Assembly (NCBI RefSeq): GCF_008831285.2 | Contig: NC_045149.1 | Coordinates: 4,703,500-4,767,499, forward strand | Direction: 5' to 3' | Length of the DNA: 64,000 nt | Source: Nymphaea colorata | Lineage: Eukaryota > Streptophyta > Magnoliopsida > Nymphaeales > Nymphaeaceae | Shown here: in pieces, positions 10,545 through 21,156 of the stretch | How positions within the stretch are numbered: position 1 is the stretch's first letter | How the letters are laid out: each line of letters starts with the position of its first letter | Notes under the pieces: model-generated | The model's database searches: none | What the model saw: the letters and a program-made list of their open reading frames with translations, nothing else | Told to the model about the DNA's origin: nothing | Position numbers and translations under genes: made by a program

Positions 10545-10848
10545 GAAGAATTAAGATTAAAGAATCTTAATCTGACTGCATTCACAGCTAAACTAAAACT
10601 AAACTTAAACTAACTAAACTAAACTAAAACTAACTAAAACTCAAGCAAATGAACAAGGAACAAGAAGAACAGACGAAGGAGAATAAGAAAATACTTCATA
10701 TCATTCAAACTGATTGATCCCTTACAAAATGATCCAAAGTCCCCTTTTATAGAGAAAGGGATGGATTTCGGATCTGGATCCATTTAATAAGTGCCAAACA
10801 TATAATTAGATCCATTACATGATTTGATTATGCTTCCATCTTGCATCA
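10537..10848 (-). repeat. 5' LTR of TR-GAG-like element
   Basis: 312 bp direct partner of 8924-9235, followed on the right by the target duplication TCTTC. Confidence 0.93.
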
Positions 10849-10940
10849 TCTTCACTGTCTTATCTAAACCCCTTGTGACATATTCTTAAATGAGGCTGCC
10901 TTACAGCCCTTGTTCTTTAATAAAATTTCTCTTCAGCCAT

Positions 10941-11345
10941 ATGATTCCTTGTTGAGCTTTGATGCCTGTTTGAGCTGGTCTTTGTTTGGTATAGTGCTGT
11001 GACGCACTGTGTGGCCTTAGTGCCATTATTGTAAATTGGTTGCTGCTGTTTTGACTTGTTCATTGTACCTTAGAGCACTGGTAGCTGTTTGGATCCTCTT
11101 GATAAGTATAGATTTGTATCTATACTTGAAGATTAAATGTGGTCCTTGAAGGATTCTTCAAGATCTTGGATATTTCTAACTCCCCTTGCTGTAAGTTTGA
11201 GATTTTGATCTGTAGGTTCCATTTATGAGTCACATATGATATTACCTTATGCCATTCAATAACCAGTCCAACTTTTTATATCTGGTCCCACACTGGCAAG
11301 TTGTAAATTCTGTTGCTTTCCTTCTGATTTTGTATTTGTCCACAG
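10941..11345 (+). other. Probable intron upstream of the kinase exon
   Basis: T-rich sequence without open frames, ending in the splice acceptor TTGTCCACAG at 11336-11345. The kinase reading frame is open right up to this acceptor, so earlier exons must have existed. I found none between 8008 and 11345. Confidence 0.55.
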
Positions 11346-12700
11346 GCAAGACAAGCAGATAGGCTAAGAAAGGAAGCAGAGGAATGTGCAGAGAAGATGG
11401 CAAAAAAGATGATGGAGATGGAGAGCATGATCACAGAGCTAAGGAATGAGAATGCTTCTCTCAGGACACACACTGCAGGTCTGGAACAAGAAGTAGAAAT
11501 CAAAAGCCAAGAACTAAAAGAAGCGATGGATGAGAGGCAGAAGACTGAAATTCAAATTGCAGTTCTAGACCATGATCTGAGAATTAAAAGTGAAAAGCTA
11601 CAAGAGGCTGTGGAGGAACTAGCAAAATTCAGAAGGGAGGAGTTACAAACTGAGAGTTTCATCGAGTTCACACTTGATGAGCTAAGAAATGCAACACATG
11701 GTTTTGATGAGAACTTGGTAATTGGTGCAGGAGGTTTTGGAACAGTTTATAGGGGGCAGGTCCACTATACGGCTGTTGCCATCAAGAAGCTCAACCCTGG
11801 GAGCACGGAGGGGGCAAAACAGTTCAAACAAGAGGTAAATATGCTAATTGACGAAGGCTGAATAATCTTGGCAAATGAATCATATAATTTATCTTTCTGC
11901 AGCACACTATGGTAGTTTTTGGCCTGTTAGTTTGTGGGGCTTGTGTCAGCAATTATAACTAAGATCCCCTTGTATAGGATAAGGCTCGTTGATCATCGGC
12001 TTGCCATTGATGTCACTCTGTTCTGTTTCAGATACTTGCTTTAACAAAACTGAGACATCCACACCTTGTCACATTAATTGGTGCTTGTTCTGAAGAACAT
12101 TGCCTTGTCTATGAGCTCTTAATAAATGGAAGCCTAGAGGATCGTCTCTTCGGCAATCATAAAGAGCAGATATTTTGGTGGAAAGATCGACTTCGAGTAG
12201 CAGCGGAGGTTTGCTTGGGGCTTCTTTTTCTTCATTCCAATTCTATGGTACATGGTGATGTGAAGCCTGCGAACATCTTGCTAGATGCTAACAACAAGGC
12301 CAAGATTGCAGATTTTGGGATTTGTCGGTTTCTCCCCAAGCCTCAAAGGGAGTCCACTAGCACAGTTTGTAAATACACTGACCCAAGGGGAACCAAGGTG
12401 TACATGGACCCCGAGTTCATGAGCTCTGGAAAATTGACATACAAGTCTGATGTTTATGCATTTGGTATCATTCTTATGCAATTACTCACCAGAAAACCTG
12501 GTTTTGGATTGCCAAGTGAAGTTGGAAAAGCTTTGAATAACAGTGCATTACACAAAATCTTAGATCATGATGCAGGAAACTGGCCTATGGGTGAAACTTC
12601 ACAGCTGGCGAATTTGGCACTGCAGTGCTGTGAGCTGAGGCAGAAGTGCAGACCTGACTTGGAAACCGATGTCTGGAAGTTCCTACAACGCTATTTGTAG
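11346..12700 (+). CDS. U-box kinase-type receptor-like cytoplasmic kinase, truncated at both ends
   Basis: Two exons, 11346-11834 and 12032-12700, join in frame (163 + 222 codons plus stop) across a GT-AG intron. The first encodes a long coiled coil (about residues 1-95, Lys/Glu-rich) and then the kinase N-lobe with glycine loop GAGGFGTVYRG and VAIKK. The second gives RHPHLVTLIGAC, the catalytic loop VHGDVKPANILL (HGD in place of HRD, common in this family), ADFG and the APE-equivalent MDPEF. This coiled coil-kinase order is that of plant U-box kinases (PUB33/PUB52 class), which phosphorylate and ubiquitinate targets in the cytoplasm. The usual N-terminal USP-like domain is missing, and TAG at 12698 follows VWKFLQRYL, exactly where the linker to the C-terminal U-box should begin. 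It is either a remnant or a kinase-only derivative. Confidence 0.82.
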
Positions 12701-13639
12701 TGTATTTTATGTTATTCACTAGTTTATACATTCATGGTACTTTTTATGTCAATATCTATTGTATATCATGTATCATAATATCTCAAAAAAATAGTCTTGT
12801 ACTATAGGGTAAATTTGTTCATTCTTATATCGATGATTGCTATTCCAAGAAATATATTTGGAATGATTCAAATCAGAGCCATTTCTTTTTCTCAACAATC
12901 TATAACGTACTAACCATTCTTCTTGTATTGCCCACCATTTTTTTTTCTCCAATCAAGATACCTGGGTATTTGGGCACCTCCCCTTGTTAAGAAGTGTACA
13001 TATATTCAACAAGTTTAAGGATATCTAAGTCTGGAGGATCATCCTTACAGCATTTGCTCTCTCCCTGCTTGAGAAGGCAATTGAGCAGACGAGAAAAATG
13101 CAAAAGACCTCCCTGTACTTGTTGGAGTCCACAGCTGGAGCCAGCTCTGTAGTACCGGTAATCGGGTCAGGTTGTTCAACGCCTGTAGCGTTGGAAGAAG
13201 AGTAATTTTCGTTGGGCAGTACCGGCTGGGTAGAATTGAAAATTCAGGCTTGATAAATTTAATTTTTGTTGTGATGCACCTGCTAGGGTAAAATTTAAAT
13301 TTGAAAGAACTGCAAAAGTGCCAACATTTGGGTGTTTTACAAATCACTCAGCTTCGACCTCACAATTGGTGAGGATGATTCGCAAACGACGTCCTTTTAC
13401 TTTATTTAAGCAAGACCTGGGTGCAGAAAAATGATGAGTCTACGTTAGCTATCCGGTCAGAATTCAACCGTCCATTAATTAGTCTATTATCCCATCTCGC
13501 ACTGCTTGACTACCAATCTTGCCCTTCTCTCTCTCTAGAGAGAGAGACCCCAAAGAAAGACCTCGTTCCAACTTCCAAGCATACCACACCGCCCATTACT
13601 TTGTGCAAAGACAGATACCCCAAGTGACACAAAACTGCA
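12701..13639. other. No gene recognised downstream of the kinase
   Basis: I searched the plus strand for U-box coding sequence (the conserved CPI...DPH..ADG pattern) and saw none. The stretch is moderately AT-rich with short open frames on both strands and a CTCTCTCTAGAGAGAGAG palindromic microsatellite near 13528-13547. Confidence 0.5.
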
Positions 13640-14800
13640 GCAAGCAGGCCCCGTGATGATGTCTCCTAGGAACGAGTGCCGCCTCACATTGACTGCCGGA
13701 GATTGCCATAGGACTGATAAACCGTTGCATGATGAGTGCACAATGGATGCCACCACTTTACCGCTAGCACCACATTCTTCATCTTAGTGGAGGGGATGCT
13801 AACGCCACTGTGTGCCAATGGCTTTGGTACCTTCGACCAGCCCATAAGATGCTGCTTCAATTGGCCTGACCTGTCTTACCATAAGAAGTTTCTTTTCAAA
13901 GTCTCCATATGTTGAACGGCACGACACCAAATGAAATGTACGCGCATCAAGTGCTAAGGAATGGAACTAAGGACATGCTTGATTAAAGTCAGCAACCAGC
14001 CTGGGATAGGTATCGTCCTCGTCAAACGGAAAGTTTGGTTTGTAACATTAATTGTCGCCCCAAATAAGTGAATGTAGACTCCAGAGGGGCAGAATTGAAA
14101 ACCTTCGTGGCAACCACTTGGCTGTGCATCCTCATTAACCACCATGAGCACGCCTTTGGCTTCATTAACCTCAATGTTTGTCAATCCAAAAAACACTATT
14201 CCAATAGTTAACATGATAATCATTTCCTGCAGAGATGCTTCACCAAACAAAAGTACATCGTCTGCATATTGAAGTAGGTTCCCTGAGGAACCGCCGAATG
14301 CTTTCGGGAACAAAATATGCTTGTCACTAGCCAGTTTGACGAAGACAGAGAAAGCTTCGACAACATAGTGAATAAGAAGGGAGATAGTGCATAGCCTTAT
14401 CCTAGCCCTGACCATAACTTGAATGCATGCCCCAACTGTCCACTAATACAAACTTGGGCCTTTGCTTTGGTGACCAACTCCCTAATCTAAGTAGTCCATC
14501 GGTCGCCAAACCCATAAGAGACAAGTCGTGAAATAAAAACTCTCACTGAACCGAGACATAGGCCTTTTTGAGGTTCATCTTAAGATCAAAATAAGGTTGG
14601 CCACTTGCTTTTATGGAGTGCAATCTCTCAATTGCAAGAGCATAACTATGTTGTATATATTGATCCTTGATGAAAGCAAACTGGGAAGGGGAGACAAGCT
14701 TGGGTGCAACTTGTTTGAAGTGATTTGCAAGGGCTTTAGCAATGATACAATATATGTAATGCCCCAATGTCATGCACAACTAAACACAAAAGGGAAATAG
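13640..14800 (-). mobile_element. L1-type LINE reverse transcriptase relic
   Basis: Minus-strand pieces line up with an L1 RT. 14543-14779 gives ALANHFKQVAPKLVSPSQFA and FIKDQYIQ, then the DLKMNLKKAYVSVQ block where catalytic Asp-Phe-Lys-Lys-Ala-Tyr is expected. 13954-14415 gives the catalytic LLQYADDVLLFG box and GWLLTLIKHVLSSIP. Further left, in shifted frames, MGWSKVPKPLAHSGVSIPST and VLAVKWWHPL match the region after RT. Parts between 14415 and 14543 and the whole endonuclease end are missing, and frameshifts are frequent. No poly(A) tail or target duplication was seen. Confidence 0.8.
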
Positions 14801-14857
14801 ATACAAAGTTTTTTTTTGTGTCGCAGAAGCAGAACAATCACACACATACGTAGTTGA

Positions 14858-15031
14858 TGTTGACGTTGGAGAGAAAACACACTTGAAATCTATTGATTAC
14901 TTACCCTAACCCTTACTTAAGAGAGAGTTAGGGTACAAAGCATAATTACATTGTAAACCAGAAAGATATTAAAAAATAATTAAAGAACTATTAGGTTCTT
15001 TAATATTCAAAAAATTACATCATCGTCAACA
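14858..15031 (-). repeat. E4 3' LTR, 174 bp
   Basis: On plus it runs TGTTGACGTTGGAGAG ... CATCGTCAACA. It closely matches the two E5 LTRs. Confidence 0.88.
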
Positions 15032-15642
15032 CTCCCCCTTAAGCTGGAGCATAAATATCTACCCTGCTCAGCTTGTTACAATACTTTGAAAATTCACTAA
15101 TTGCAAGAGTTTTAGTAAAGATATCAGTAGTTTGTTCTTCAGAGGCTACATGAGTTGTAAAGACCACTCCTCCTTGAACTAAATCACGAATGTAATGATA
15201 GTCCACTTTAATGTGTTTAGTTCTTTCGTGAAAGATCAGGTTATTTGCAATATAGGTGGTTTTCCTGTTATCACAAAACATTGTCATAGGTAGTTGAACT
15301 AGAATGTCAAGGCTTTCACCTACATCATTTCTGCTGCCGTTTGAACCATGGCCCTCTATTCTGACTCAGTGCTGGACCTTGAGGCTTTCCAATTAAAGAT
15401 CTATACATCTTAGATTCTACAGGTTTTGACTGCTCATCATGTAGGTGCAATCATGGATTCATGGAAATGGTGGCAGGTTTTGCCCCCAACATTCATGTTG
15501 CTTGCAACAACTCTAAAATATATTTCCTTTGAGAGAGAAGTATTCCTTCCTTACTACGAGTCACTTCTATCCCAAGAAAATATCTCAAGTATCCAAGATC
15601 TTTTATGACAAAGTGCTTCTGAAAAAAATCTTTGGCCTCAAA
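14858..15642 (-). mobile_element. E4: partial copia unit sharing a tandem LTR array with E5
   Basis: It consists of a 3' LTR (14858-15031), a polypurine tract (CTCCCCCTTAAG on plus, 15030-15041), and a short minus-strand interior. The interior is the RNase H C-terminus at 15039-15287 (FCDNRKTTYIANN, HIKVDYHYIRDLV), a deletion near 15310-15400, then RT sequence matching E5 16520-16730 up to 15642, where the E5 LTR begins. The rest of E4 is absent on the far side of E5, so this is not simply an element interrupted by E5. Confidence 0.82.
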
Positions 15643-15816
15643 TGTTAACGTTGAAGAGAGAATAAAACTTGAAATCTATTGATTACTTACCCTAACTCTT
15701 ACTTAAGGGAGAATTAGGGCACAAATCATAATTACATTGTAAACCAAAAAGATATTAAAAATAATTAAAGAACTATGAGGTTCTTTAATATTCAAAAAAC
15801 TGTCACATCGTCAACA
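15643..15816 (-). repeat. E5 3' LTR (middle LTR of the array), 174 bp
   Basis: On plus it runs TGTTAACGTTGAAGAG ... CACATCGTCAACA. It is followed by the polypurine tract complement CTCCTCCTCAAG. Confidence 0.9.
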
Positions 15817-16006
15817 CTCCTCCTCAAGCTGGAGCATAAATATCTACCATGTTCAACTTGTTATAACACTTTGAAAATTCACTAATTGCAAGAGCTTTAG
15901 TAAAGATATCAACAGTTTGTTCTCCAGAGGCCACATGAGTTGTAAAGACCACTCCTTGAACTAAATCACGAATCTAATGATAGTCTACTTCAATGTGTTT
16001 AGTTCT

Positions 16007-17466
16007 TTAGTGAAAAACCGGGTTATTTGCAATGTAGGTGGTTGTCCTATTATCACAAAACATTGTCATAGGTAGTGGAACTAGAATGTCAATGCTTTCA
16101 AGCATGGATATGACCCATGTCATTTCTGCTGCCATTTGAGCCATGACCCTATATTCCGACTTAGCGTTGGACTTTGAGACCACATTCTGTTTCTTGCTCC
16201 TCCAGAATATAAGATTCCCTCCTACAAAAACAAAAAACCCAGTAGTAGATTTTTTATCTTCAATAGATCCTGCATAGTCTGCATCACTATAGGCTTGGAC
16301 ATCTAAGATTTTCCATTTCTTGAATAGTAATCGTTTACTAGGAAAAATTTTAAGTATTTGAGTATCATCAATGCAGCTTTCCAATGGATATTTCTTGGTT
16401 TTTTCATGAACTGACTCATCTTTCCCATTGCAAAACTAATATCTGGTCTTGTAACTGTGACATAAAGAAGCTTTCCAATTAAAGATCCATATGCCTTAGA
16501 TTCTACAGATTCTGACTGCTCATCATGTAGGTGCAATCGTGGATTCATGGGAATGGTGGCAGGTTTTGCCCCCAACATTCCTGTTTATTGCCACAAGTCT
16601 AAAATGTATTTCATTTGAGAGAGAACTATTCCTTCCTTACTACGAGCCGCCTCTATCCCACGAAAATATCTCAAGTGTCCAAGATCTTTTGTAACAAAGT
16701 GCTTTTGAAAAAAAATCTTTGGTCTTAGATATACTTTGTTTATAGTTGCCGGTCATGATAATATCATTAACATATACTGCCAAAATAACCATACCCAACG
16801 CTCCCTTCTTAACAAACACTGAATGATCAAGAGGTGACATCTGGAATCCACTCTGTGAGACAATATCAGATAGTTTATGAAACCATGCACGAGGACTTTG
16901 TTTTGGTCTGTATATGGCCTTCCGCAATTTGCACACCTTCCTACACTTCCCCTGAACCTTGAAGCCAGGTGGTTGTTGCATATAAACCATCTCCTCAAGA
17001 TCGCTATACAAGAATCCATTTTTGACATACAATTGATGCATCTGCCCGTCATAGTGAATTGCAAGAGAAATCAAGAGGCGAATGGTGCCTAATCGGGCAA
17101 CCGGTGAGAAGGTGTCAAAGAAATCAATATCATAGGTATGAGTATATCCTTTTGTGACCAGTCGAGCTTTATAGCGTTCAAGGGTACATCTGCATGGTAT
17201 TTGACAGTAAATACCAATTTGAAACCAACAATGTCACAATCCTAAAGGAGGAACAACAAAGTCCCATGTATGGCATTCCTGTAAAGTATGTATCTCCTTT
17301 TCCATAGCATGGCGCCAGTTAGGGTCCAATAATTCTTGTTGATGATTTGTCGGGGCAGTATGAATAGATAGAGCATGAATAATTGCCGCACCTTGTCACT
17401 AACATAGTCAGAGGTCACAAATTGTGAAATGGGGTGGATGGTGCATTGACATTTGCCCTTCTGCAA
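16007..17466 (-). pseudogene. E5 reverse transcriptase and RNase H
   Basis: Four minus-strand frames carry the RT start (17242-17466), the RT core (16640-17074), the RT end (16303-16578) and RNase H (16007-16384). The catalytic YVDD box reads YVNDIIMTGN, so one of the two metal-binding Asp residues is lost. RNase H shows DADYAGSIEDKKSTTG and KSNAKSEYRVMAQ. Stops and frameshifts separate every block, and overlaps such as 16303-16384 mark the shifts. Confidence 0.83.
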
Positions 17467-17481
17467 GGCAATAAGGAGATC

Positions 17482-18657
17482 CTACGAGTCAAAGATAACC
17501 GAAGGTGAGGAATCATGCACACTTACCTCAGGAGAGGATGGTGGAGGAGACCCATGTGAGAGACCCTGTTGACGAGAGTATACCAAAGGAGGATCCAAAA
17601 AACAATTTTGGGGTGGTGATGGTGGACTTGGAAGGGACATAAGGGGGAAAGGTGGGATTGGCGAAGGACACTGAGGGAGCCTCTGAGAGCAGGGGGTAGA
17701 TGGGCATGGGAAATATGGACGAGACTCAAAGAATGTGATGCCTGCACTGACATAGTCTTTCTGGGTGGTAGGGTTAAAGCACTTATAGCCTCGTTGGTTA
17801 TTGGGATAACCAATGAAGAAACATTTTTGGGCTTGGGCAGCAAGTTTATCTCGCTTTGGGCCAAGGAAATGAACAAAGCACGTGCAACCAAATACACGAG
17901 GTAGAGTTTGAAACAATGGACGATCATGGTAAAGCATTTGAATTAGAATTTTGTAAAGTATAGAAAAGGATGGTAGGCAATTAATAAGATAATATGCAGT
18001 TAGGATTGCATCCCCTAAAAAATAAGATGGCACATGGCTCTATATCATGAGAGTACGAGCAACTTCCATCAAATGTCAGTGCTTTCTCTCTGCAACACCA
18101 TTCTGTTGTGAGGTATGTGGATAGGTGAATTGAGGAACAATTTCATGTTTTGAGTAAAATTGTAATAAAATAGATGATTTGAATGTCAGAGCATACACTG
18201 CGAACATACTTAACTCCAAATCGATTCTTTAATTCAATAATAAGATTTTGAAGGTTATATATATAGCTGCAGAAAGTTCATTCAGCAGGAAACCCCAACT
18301 AACATGAGGGAAAGCATCAACTACGACAAGATAATACCAAAATTTAGACTTGCTAGCAGTACGACTAGGCCCCCACACATCGACATGAAGTAAATCAAAC
18401 ATACTATGACTTGAAGGACTTAGACTTGACGGAAAACTACTCCTAGTGTGCTTCCCAAGTTGACAGAGTGACTCTGACATCGAAAGTTGAGGAAACAAGC
18501 AATGAAGTTTTGACACCGATGGATGCCAAAGTCTGAGATGCCACTGAAGACTAGTAGGTTTGGATGGGACTGAGGTAGCAGCTATACCCATGAGCTCGGA
18601 CAGAAAATTGACTCCCTTTTGTTCATGGCCTTCACCAATCATCCTCATAGTCTGCAA
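17482..18657 (-). pseudogene. E5 GAG-pre-integrase and integrase
   Basis: 18229-18657 carries the histidine pair of the integrase zinc domain (WHLRLWHPSVSKL), CQLGKHTRSSF and the first catalytic Asp in LLHVDVWGPSR. A broken stretch 18034-18228 holds the second Asp region and the Glu region in shifted frames. 17482-18033 continues with FLGDAILTAYYLINCLPS and the proline-rich linker before RT. It cannot be translated as one product. Confidence 0.8.
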
Positions 18658-18805
18658 GTCCTAAAACCAACACAAACTATGATAAAAAATGACTCTACGG
18701 TTCAAATCATGAGCCAATTCTTTAACTGAGAGAAGGTTAGTGGGAAAGTCAAGAGCAAACAACACGTTATTAGCAGTTGAATAATCAGAAAATTTTCACA
18801 CTGCC

Positions 18806-19546
18806 CTAGCCGATAATAGGAGAGAATCTCCCATCTGCAAACTTCACCTGTCTAGGTTGAGGAAAATGGTGAAGTATAGTAAATAAGTTTGGTTGACTGC
18901 AAAAATGCTTGGACGCACCAAAATCAATAATCCATGAGATACCTAGATTTTGGGTTTGCATAGTGGTGGAAAAGGAGGAATCACCCACAACTGTAGAAGC
19001 CAATGCGAAAGAGGAGGCTTTCTGAGTCAGAAATTGTTCATATTCAGATTTACTAATACTAACTGTGACCTTTTCTGCAGTTGATTTTGTATCGTTATCA
19101 TCAACATGTGAAGCCTTGGGGATATGAGTAGAACCCTTGAGTTGTGATGCCTTAGAGCATCGATTCAGCATGGCGATTGGGCGACCATGTTTATTCCAGC
19201 ATCTATCTTCTAAATGTCCAAGTCTTCTACAAAAAGTGCATTGAAATCTACCACAACCACCTCTTGAGCTACAACCACCTCCCCCTCTACTGAAGGCCTG
19301 CCCATGACCTCCTAAGACAACTAATGTTGAACAGGGTGCATCTGTTGAGGATGGAGAGAGAGTCACAACCAGATGACTTGGCCTGTTATAGGCCTCAACA
19401 AGGTCTGGAATTTCAACCCCAGTCAACATTTGGGCTTTGGCAATTGCAAAATCAGTAGATAACCCAGATAAAAATTTCACCACCATGTGCAGCTCAAAGT
19501 GAGTTTTGTAGCTGACAAGAGGGATGTAGCACTTTGAGTCTTTCAT
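18806..19546 (-). pseudogene. E5 gag C-terminus and protease
   Basis: The 246-residue frame has the gag core (KFLSGLSTDFAIAKAQML), a Gly-rich segment, the zinc knuckle CTFCRRLGHLEDRC and the protease site WIIDFGASKHFC. The Ser/Thr of the Asp-Ser-Gly triad is Phe here, which should abolish protease activity. The N-terminal gag (19547 to about 20100) is present only as broken frames. Confidence 0.83.
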
Positions 19547-20470
19547 AGGCTAATTTTACTGAAGTAAAATACTGGGCCAAATTTGAGTCACCCTATTGGA
19601 GTTTAAGAAGTTCTTTTTCAACCTACAAAATTTTGTTCATATTCTTATCGTGGGAGTAAGTTTGCTTCAAAAATTCCCCCATATGTTTGACAGAGGTATA
19701 ATATGCAATAGTAGGAGTGATGTGTGCCTGCATATTATTCATATTCTATGACATAACCATATTATTATCTTCCTCCCTTGTAGAATATTTTCCTGACTTA
19801 GGGGTACCTCCTCCTCAATAACATGTTTCTTTCTATGCCCCTTAACAAACATCATAAATACATGGGACTAGATTTCATAGTTTGACCCATCTAGCTTCAC
19901 AGTAGACCCAAATGAAAGAAGATTCCCTAATATTTTATATGCTCGTTGCGTATCAGCTGTAGTATCCCTCTACTCCATAGCGTAGATTAAAACAAAATAT
20001 AATGGTACTTTACGTAAACTGCTGAACCAGGAATAATATAAACGTGCAGGCTGAACACTTCACTTAACAGATTTTAACTTCTGTATATTAACGTGCAGGT
20101 AGCATAACATCTACACCAAAAGTCTCAATATCATGAAATTGTTACCACATAACATCTAATGATCATGTCCACGAGACGCACTTCACCCAGCAGTCCTCCA
20201 CTTGGCTGCTTTCATCATATAACAACATCAGTCCATAAGATTTTAGACGACGTAGACTCCCACACAGTTGCGCCACTTTTTCCTGTTGGTATCCATGACT
20301 AGAGTCTATTCATGCATATTCCTGAGCATGAATAGACTCCTTCACACACGCTCCCTGCTGATGGTAGCAGGCCAAAACAAACAAAAGAAGAATGGAGGAG
20401 AGAAAAGAGAAGAGGAGGTCACCGAAAGTTTGACGATTGGTCGCCGGAAGTTTGTAGGGATCACACTGCA
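19547..20470 (-). other. E5 gag N-terminus remnants and leader
   Basis: No frame over 75 codons. By position it is the 5' end of gag plus the leader. A block near 20240-20265 matches the E3 leader near 3974. Confidence 0.55.
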
Positions 20471-20483
20471 GGTTCTGATACCA
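20471..20483 (-). other. E5 primer-binding site
   Basis: The minus strand reads TGGTATCAGAACC directly inside the 5' LTR, an initiator tRNA-Met-type site. Confidence 0.85.
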
Positions 20484-20658
20484 TGTTAACGTTGAAGAGA
20501 GAATAAAACTCGAAATCTATTGATTACTTACCCTAACCCTTACTTAAGGGAGAATTAGGGCACAAAGCATAATTACATTGTAAACCATAAAGATATTAAA
20601 AATAATTAAAAAATTGTCAGGTTTTTTAATGTTCAAAAAAACTACCTCATCATCAACA
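20484..20658 (-). repeat. E5 5' LTR, 175 bp
   Basis: On plus it runs TGTTAACGTTGAAGAG ... CATCATCAACA and is the pair of 15643-15816. Confidence 0.9.
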
Positions 20659-21156
20659 GTTGGCATAGGCCCGATCTGTCTATTGTGTACAAATAACTTG
20701 TCTACTACAAGACCACACGCCAGGAAGAAGAAAGAAAAGAGAGAGAGAAAAGGAGAAGACGACAAAGATTTTAACGTGGTTCGACCTTTGGTCTACGTCC
20801 ACGAAGGAAGGTGTCTCTTTCTTGTTTATTTTACAAGACAAGAGACTCTCTTTTATAGTCAATTTTCATGACCATCAATTCCATATTCGTTGGGATTTGA
20901 TTTGATTACAGAATCGCTAATCCCATATTTGTTGGGATTAGATTTGATTACAGAATCACTAATCCCTTATTTGTTGGGATTAGATTTGATTACAAAATCA
21001 CACGTTTCCTCTTTTTCAGTTGCTATACATAGATGATCCTCATCTTTTGTAGCAGACTTAATAGCCTGAGCGTTATTTTTGGTAGGGACATGATTTGTGG
21101 ATCTGATATGGGCGAGATCTCCTCCAGCTGTAGATGTGCGATGCAGTGGTTTAATA
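20659..21156 (-). repeat. E6 3' LTR region
   Basis: The minus-strand LTR start lies after the polypurine tract GAGGGGGA and reads TATTAAACC, a probable TG-to-TA change. The left end is uncertain because no partner LTR exists: it lies between 20659 (directly after the E5 LTR) and about 20676. It contains the GTGGTTCGACCTTTGGTCTA-type block common in copia LTRs and the 42 bp tandem repeats. Confidence 0.65.
20879..21004. repeat. Three tandem copies of a 42 bp unit in the E6 LTR
   Basis: Each unit reads close to CCATATTTGTTGGGATTAGA followed by TTTGATTACAGAATC, starting at 20881, 20923 and 20965. The spacing is exactly 42 bases and the copies differ at a few positions. Such arrays in LTRs often act as enhancer-like repeats; that role is inference here. 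Confidence 0.9.

Larger units (their letters stand above)
8924..10848 (-). mobile_element. Compact non-autonomous LTR retrotransposon with gag-like ORF (TR-GAG-like)
   Basis: Two 312 bp direct repeats (8924-9235 and 10537-10848), both TGATGCAAGAAG ... CTTGCATCA, bound a 1.3 kb interior. The 5 bp TCTTC flanks both sides (8919-8923 and 10849-10853), a perfect target duplication. The minus-strand primer-binding site TGGTATCGGAGC is at about 10524-10535 and a polypurine tract ACTAGGGGAGTC at 9236-9249. The LTRs differ at only a few positions, so the insertion is recent. There is no pol; one gag-like ORF fills the interior. Known gag-only terminal-repeat elements (TR-GAG) are the closest description. 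Confidence 0.92.
8730..10940 (+). repeat. Old plus-strand LTR split by the TR-GAG-like element
   Basis: An LTR-like start TGTTGGATATATATG at 8730 follows a polypurine tract. The sequence runs to 8923, is interrupted by the 8924-10848 element, and resumes at 10849 with an AATAAAAT polyadenylation-type signal near 10918. The outer end near 10940 is a guess, because no partner LTR was found. The clean 5 bp duplication of the inserted element shows that 8730-8923 and 10849 onward were once contiguous. Confidence 0.5.
15643..20658 (-). mobile_element. E5: full-length but degenerate copia retrotransposon
   Basis: Two LTRs of about 175 bp (15643-15816 and 20484-20658) bound a 4.7 kb interior on the minus strand with primer-binding site, leader, gag, protease, integrase, RT, RNase H and polypurine tract in copia order. 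The LTRs differ at roughly a dozen positions and the coding region has many stops, so the element is old. The bases flanking the two LTRs (TCAAA left, GTTGG right) do not match. However, GTTGA left of the E4 LTR and GTTGG right of the E5 LTR match at 4 of 5 positions, suggesting one original insertion later rearranged. Confidence 0.9.

Noticed and set aside
13045-13347. 100-codon minus-strand frame
   Set aside because: No recognisable motif, no neighbouring exon-like signals, and it is isolated between the kinase fragment and the LINE relic.
20659-20663. GTTGG next to the E5 LTR as a proper target duplication of E5 alone
   Set aside because: The left flank of E5 is TCAAA, which does not match. 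Only the outer E4 flank (GTTGA) is close, and 4 of 5 is weak evidence.
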